Origin: Candidatus Alistipes merdigallinarum
GTDB lineage: Bacteria; Bacteroidota; Bacteroidia; Bacteroidales; Rikenellaceae
Assembly: GCA_019119305.1 (NCBI GenBank)
Contig: DWXH01000019.1
Location: forward strand, 186,001-250,000
Reading direction: 5' to 3'
DNA: 64,000 nucleotides
Made by a program: the position numbers and the translations under genes. The notes beneath the pieces were generated by a model, which was given only the letters and a program-made list of their open reading frames with translations, was not told the DNA's origin and ran no database searches. Every line of letters starts with the position of its first letter. Position 1 is the stretch's first letter. This document shows, in pieces, positions 63,063 to 64,000 of the stretch.

Positions 63063-64000
63063 ATGATTAAATTATATGTGGATGATCGTCTTGTCGATAT
63101 AGATCGGCAAACGTCGGTCTCTATATCGCTGGGAATTGCCTCTGTAACAGAGATAGAATCAGGACGTACCGGATACTCAAAAACCATTCAAGTACCTATG
63201 ACTGCTCGAAACCGCACTATTTTTGGTGATGCGGCGGAGTTGCATGCAGCAGACGCGTTCAATCAGGGCGTGCATACCGCCCGGATTGAAGTCGATGGAT
63301 GTGTTGTCATTGAAGGTACTCCCATGATGACACGTTGTGCTGCCGGGACTCAAGGTAGCGGATGGTATCGAATGAATATTATCGGAGCAGGGAAAGAGTG
63401 GGTTAAAAGTGCGGCAGAAAAGATGTTTAATGAGATTGAAATCGATTTCGAAAAAACAATATCTGCCGATACCGTAACACAAAGTTGGACGTGGAATGAA
63501 CCCGTCCGTTTTTTCCCCGTACAGCGGGATCGTTTTGATGTTGTTAATAATTCACTCGAAGGAGGAGTCAAACTTTTGACTTTTTCGGATTACCATCCAT
63601 TTATCCATGTCCGGACTCTGGTCGATGCGATTGCGGCTGCTGGAGGATATACGATCAGTTCGCAATTTATGGACGGCGATTTTTTCAAATCCTTGTACAT
63701 GAGTGGGAAATATCCCGAAAAAGAGGTCGATTATCTGGCCGATGAAATGGGATTTCTTGCGGGAAGATTTGATGACGCGACGTCAACGGCCGACCGTTTC
63801 GGAAGGGTTTATGCCGATCCGTTTACGACGATATCTTCCATCGGAAATCTGGTTGATACGGCCGATCCCGATGAAATATCTGAAAACAATATATCGGTCG
63901 ATGGTGTCTATAATCACGGAGGTTGTTTCAAAAAGGATACAAACGGAAGAGTAGGCTATTATCCTCTGGAACAGGTAACGGTGGGTTTTGAATATGAGTT
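63063..64000 (+). CDS. large structural protein, truncated by the window edge
   Basis: At least 312 residues with no stop before the edge. MIKLYVDDRLVDIDRQTSVS.. is followed by SGRTGYSKTIQVPMTARNRT, a segment suggestive of baseplate or tail-hub proteins, and then beta-rich sequence with WTWNEPVRFFPVQRDRFD and YISGKYP-like aromatic turns. No signal peptide. Probably a baseplate or tail-tip protein of the same module; confidence in that role is low, confidence that it is coding is high. Confidence 0.65.
   Translation, partial: MIKLYVDDRLVDIDRQTSVSISLGIASVTEIESGRTGYSKTIQVPMTARNRTIFGDAAELHAADAFNQGVHTARIEVDGCVVIEGTPMMTRCAAGTQGSGWYRMNIIGAGKEWVKSAAEKMFNEIEIDFEKTISADTVTQSWTWNEPVRFFPVQRDRFDVVNNSLEGGVKLLTFSDYHPFIHVRTLVDAIAAAGGYTISSQFMDGDFFKSLYMSGKYPEKEVDYLADEMGFLAGRFDDATSTADRFGRVYADPFTTISSIGNLVDTADPDEISENNISVDGVYNHGGCFKKDTNGRVGYYPLEQVTVGFEYE

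Larger units (their letters stand above)
60199..64000 (+). mobile_element. left part of a probable prophage or tailocin module
   Basis: Six same-strand genes with gaps of 3-77 bp, AT-richer than the preceding genes, none with a recognised chromosomal function, preceded by operator-like repeats and running off the window. Gene sizes (47, 94, 294, 137, 334 and more than 312 aa) and the look of the last two proteins suggest phage tail or baseplate structural genes. No integrase, transposase, capsid or terminase gene is visible, so a tailocin-like or degenerate element, or a non-phage accessory cluster, remains possible. Confidence 0.45.

Noticed and set aside
1..64000. CRISPR arrays, rRNA genes, insertion sequences, riboswitches
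   Set aside because: Looked for regular spaced repeats, transposase motifs, terminal inverted repeats and known aptamer cores; none was convincing.

Overview
The window is a stretch of a Bacteroidales chromosome. The evidence is the TTTG-N19/20-TAnnTTTG promoters in front of many genes, the scarcity of Shine-Dalgarno sequences, the short (286 aa) primary sigma factor without region 1.1, and Bacteroidetes-specific families (DUF4251, DUF4270, DUF3098, DUF2723, a Porin_10-type putative porin, GH97). Family level (perhaps Rikenellaceae) is a guess. Almost everything up to about 60.04 kb is ordinary, densely packed chromosomal DNA. I see no rRNA, CRISPR array or insertion sequence.

Layout: 0-0.54 kb holds two short promoter-hairpin-T-tract units that share a repeated 5' motif and look like paralogous small RNAs. 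0.54-7.4 kb has an Alg9/PIG-B-like mannosyltransferase, a CoA-transferase, two secreted DUF4251 proteins and a GH78 rhamnosidase-like enzyme. 7.4-15.6 kb is envelope biogenesis: murF, a GDP-mannose pyrophosphorylase, pssA, a putative porin, an MltF-like lytic transglycosylase and a WecA/MraY-type sugar-phosphate transferase. 16-22.3 kb has rpsP-rimM, a nitroreductase-recQ-3'-5' exonuclease operon, a secreted esterase, a small membrane protein and greA. 22.4-33.4 kb has a GDPD lipoprotein, an M48 protease, dnaK, a GH97 enzyme, a flippase downstream of argS, and a dus gene divergent from argS. 33.6-37.3 kb has an HtrA protease, rpoD and rpmI-rplT. 37.5-45.3 kb has a 56-aa winged-helix protein overlapping a secreted EEP-family enzyme, a YfhO-like membrane protein, and the run ftsX-DUF3098-uppP-truB-queA. 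45.3-60.04 kb has a half-length GT5-like protein with a DUF4270 lipoprotein, topA, ispF, pepD, an aminotransferase, tRNA-Glu with rpsT, cysS, a DUF2723 (TMEM260-like) glycosyltransferase and rnhB.

At 60.05 kb the character changes. Downstream of rnhB lies an AT-rich segment with three copies of an ATTTTGT half-site, a second inverted repeat whose loop contains the -33 box, and a promoter that would make an essentially leaderless mRNA. Six same-strand, tightly spaced genes follow and run off the right edge. None has a function I can recognise; size, order and the look of the last two proteins suggest the tail or baseplate module of a prophage or tailocin. This is the most novel part of the window, but neither the opposite end nor an integrase or transposase lies within it.

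Genes that probably work together: manC supplies GDP-mannose that the GT22 and other mannosyltransferases may use through lipid-linked donors; the WecA-like transferase, the flippase and uppP all act on undecaprenyl-linked sugars; murF, the MltF-like enzyme and ftsX act on the cell wall; recQ and the exonuclease together resemble a split version of the eukaryotic WRN protein. Many transcription units end in strong hairpins with T-tracts, several of them shared between convergent genes.
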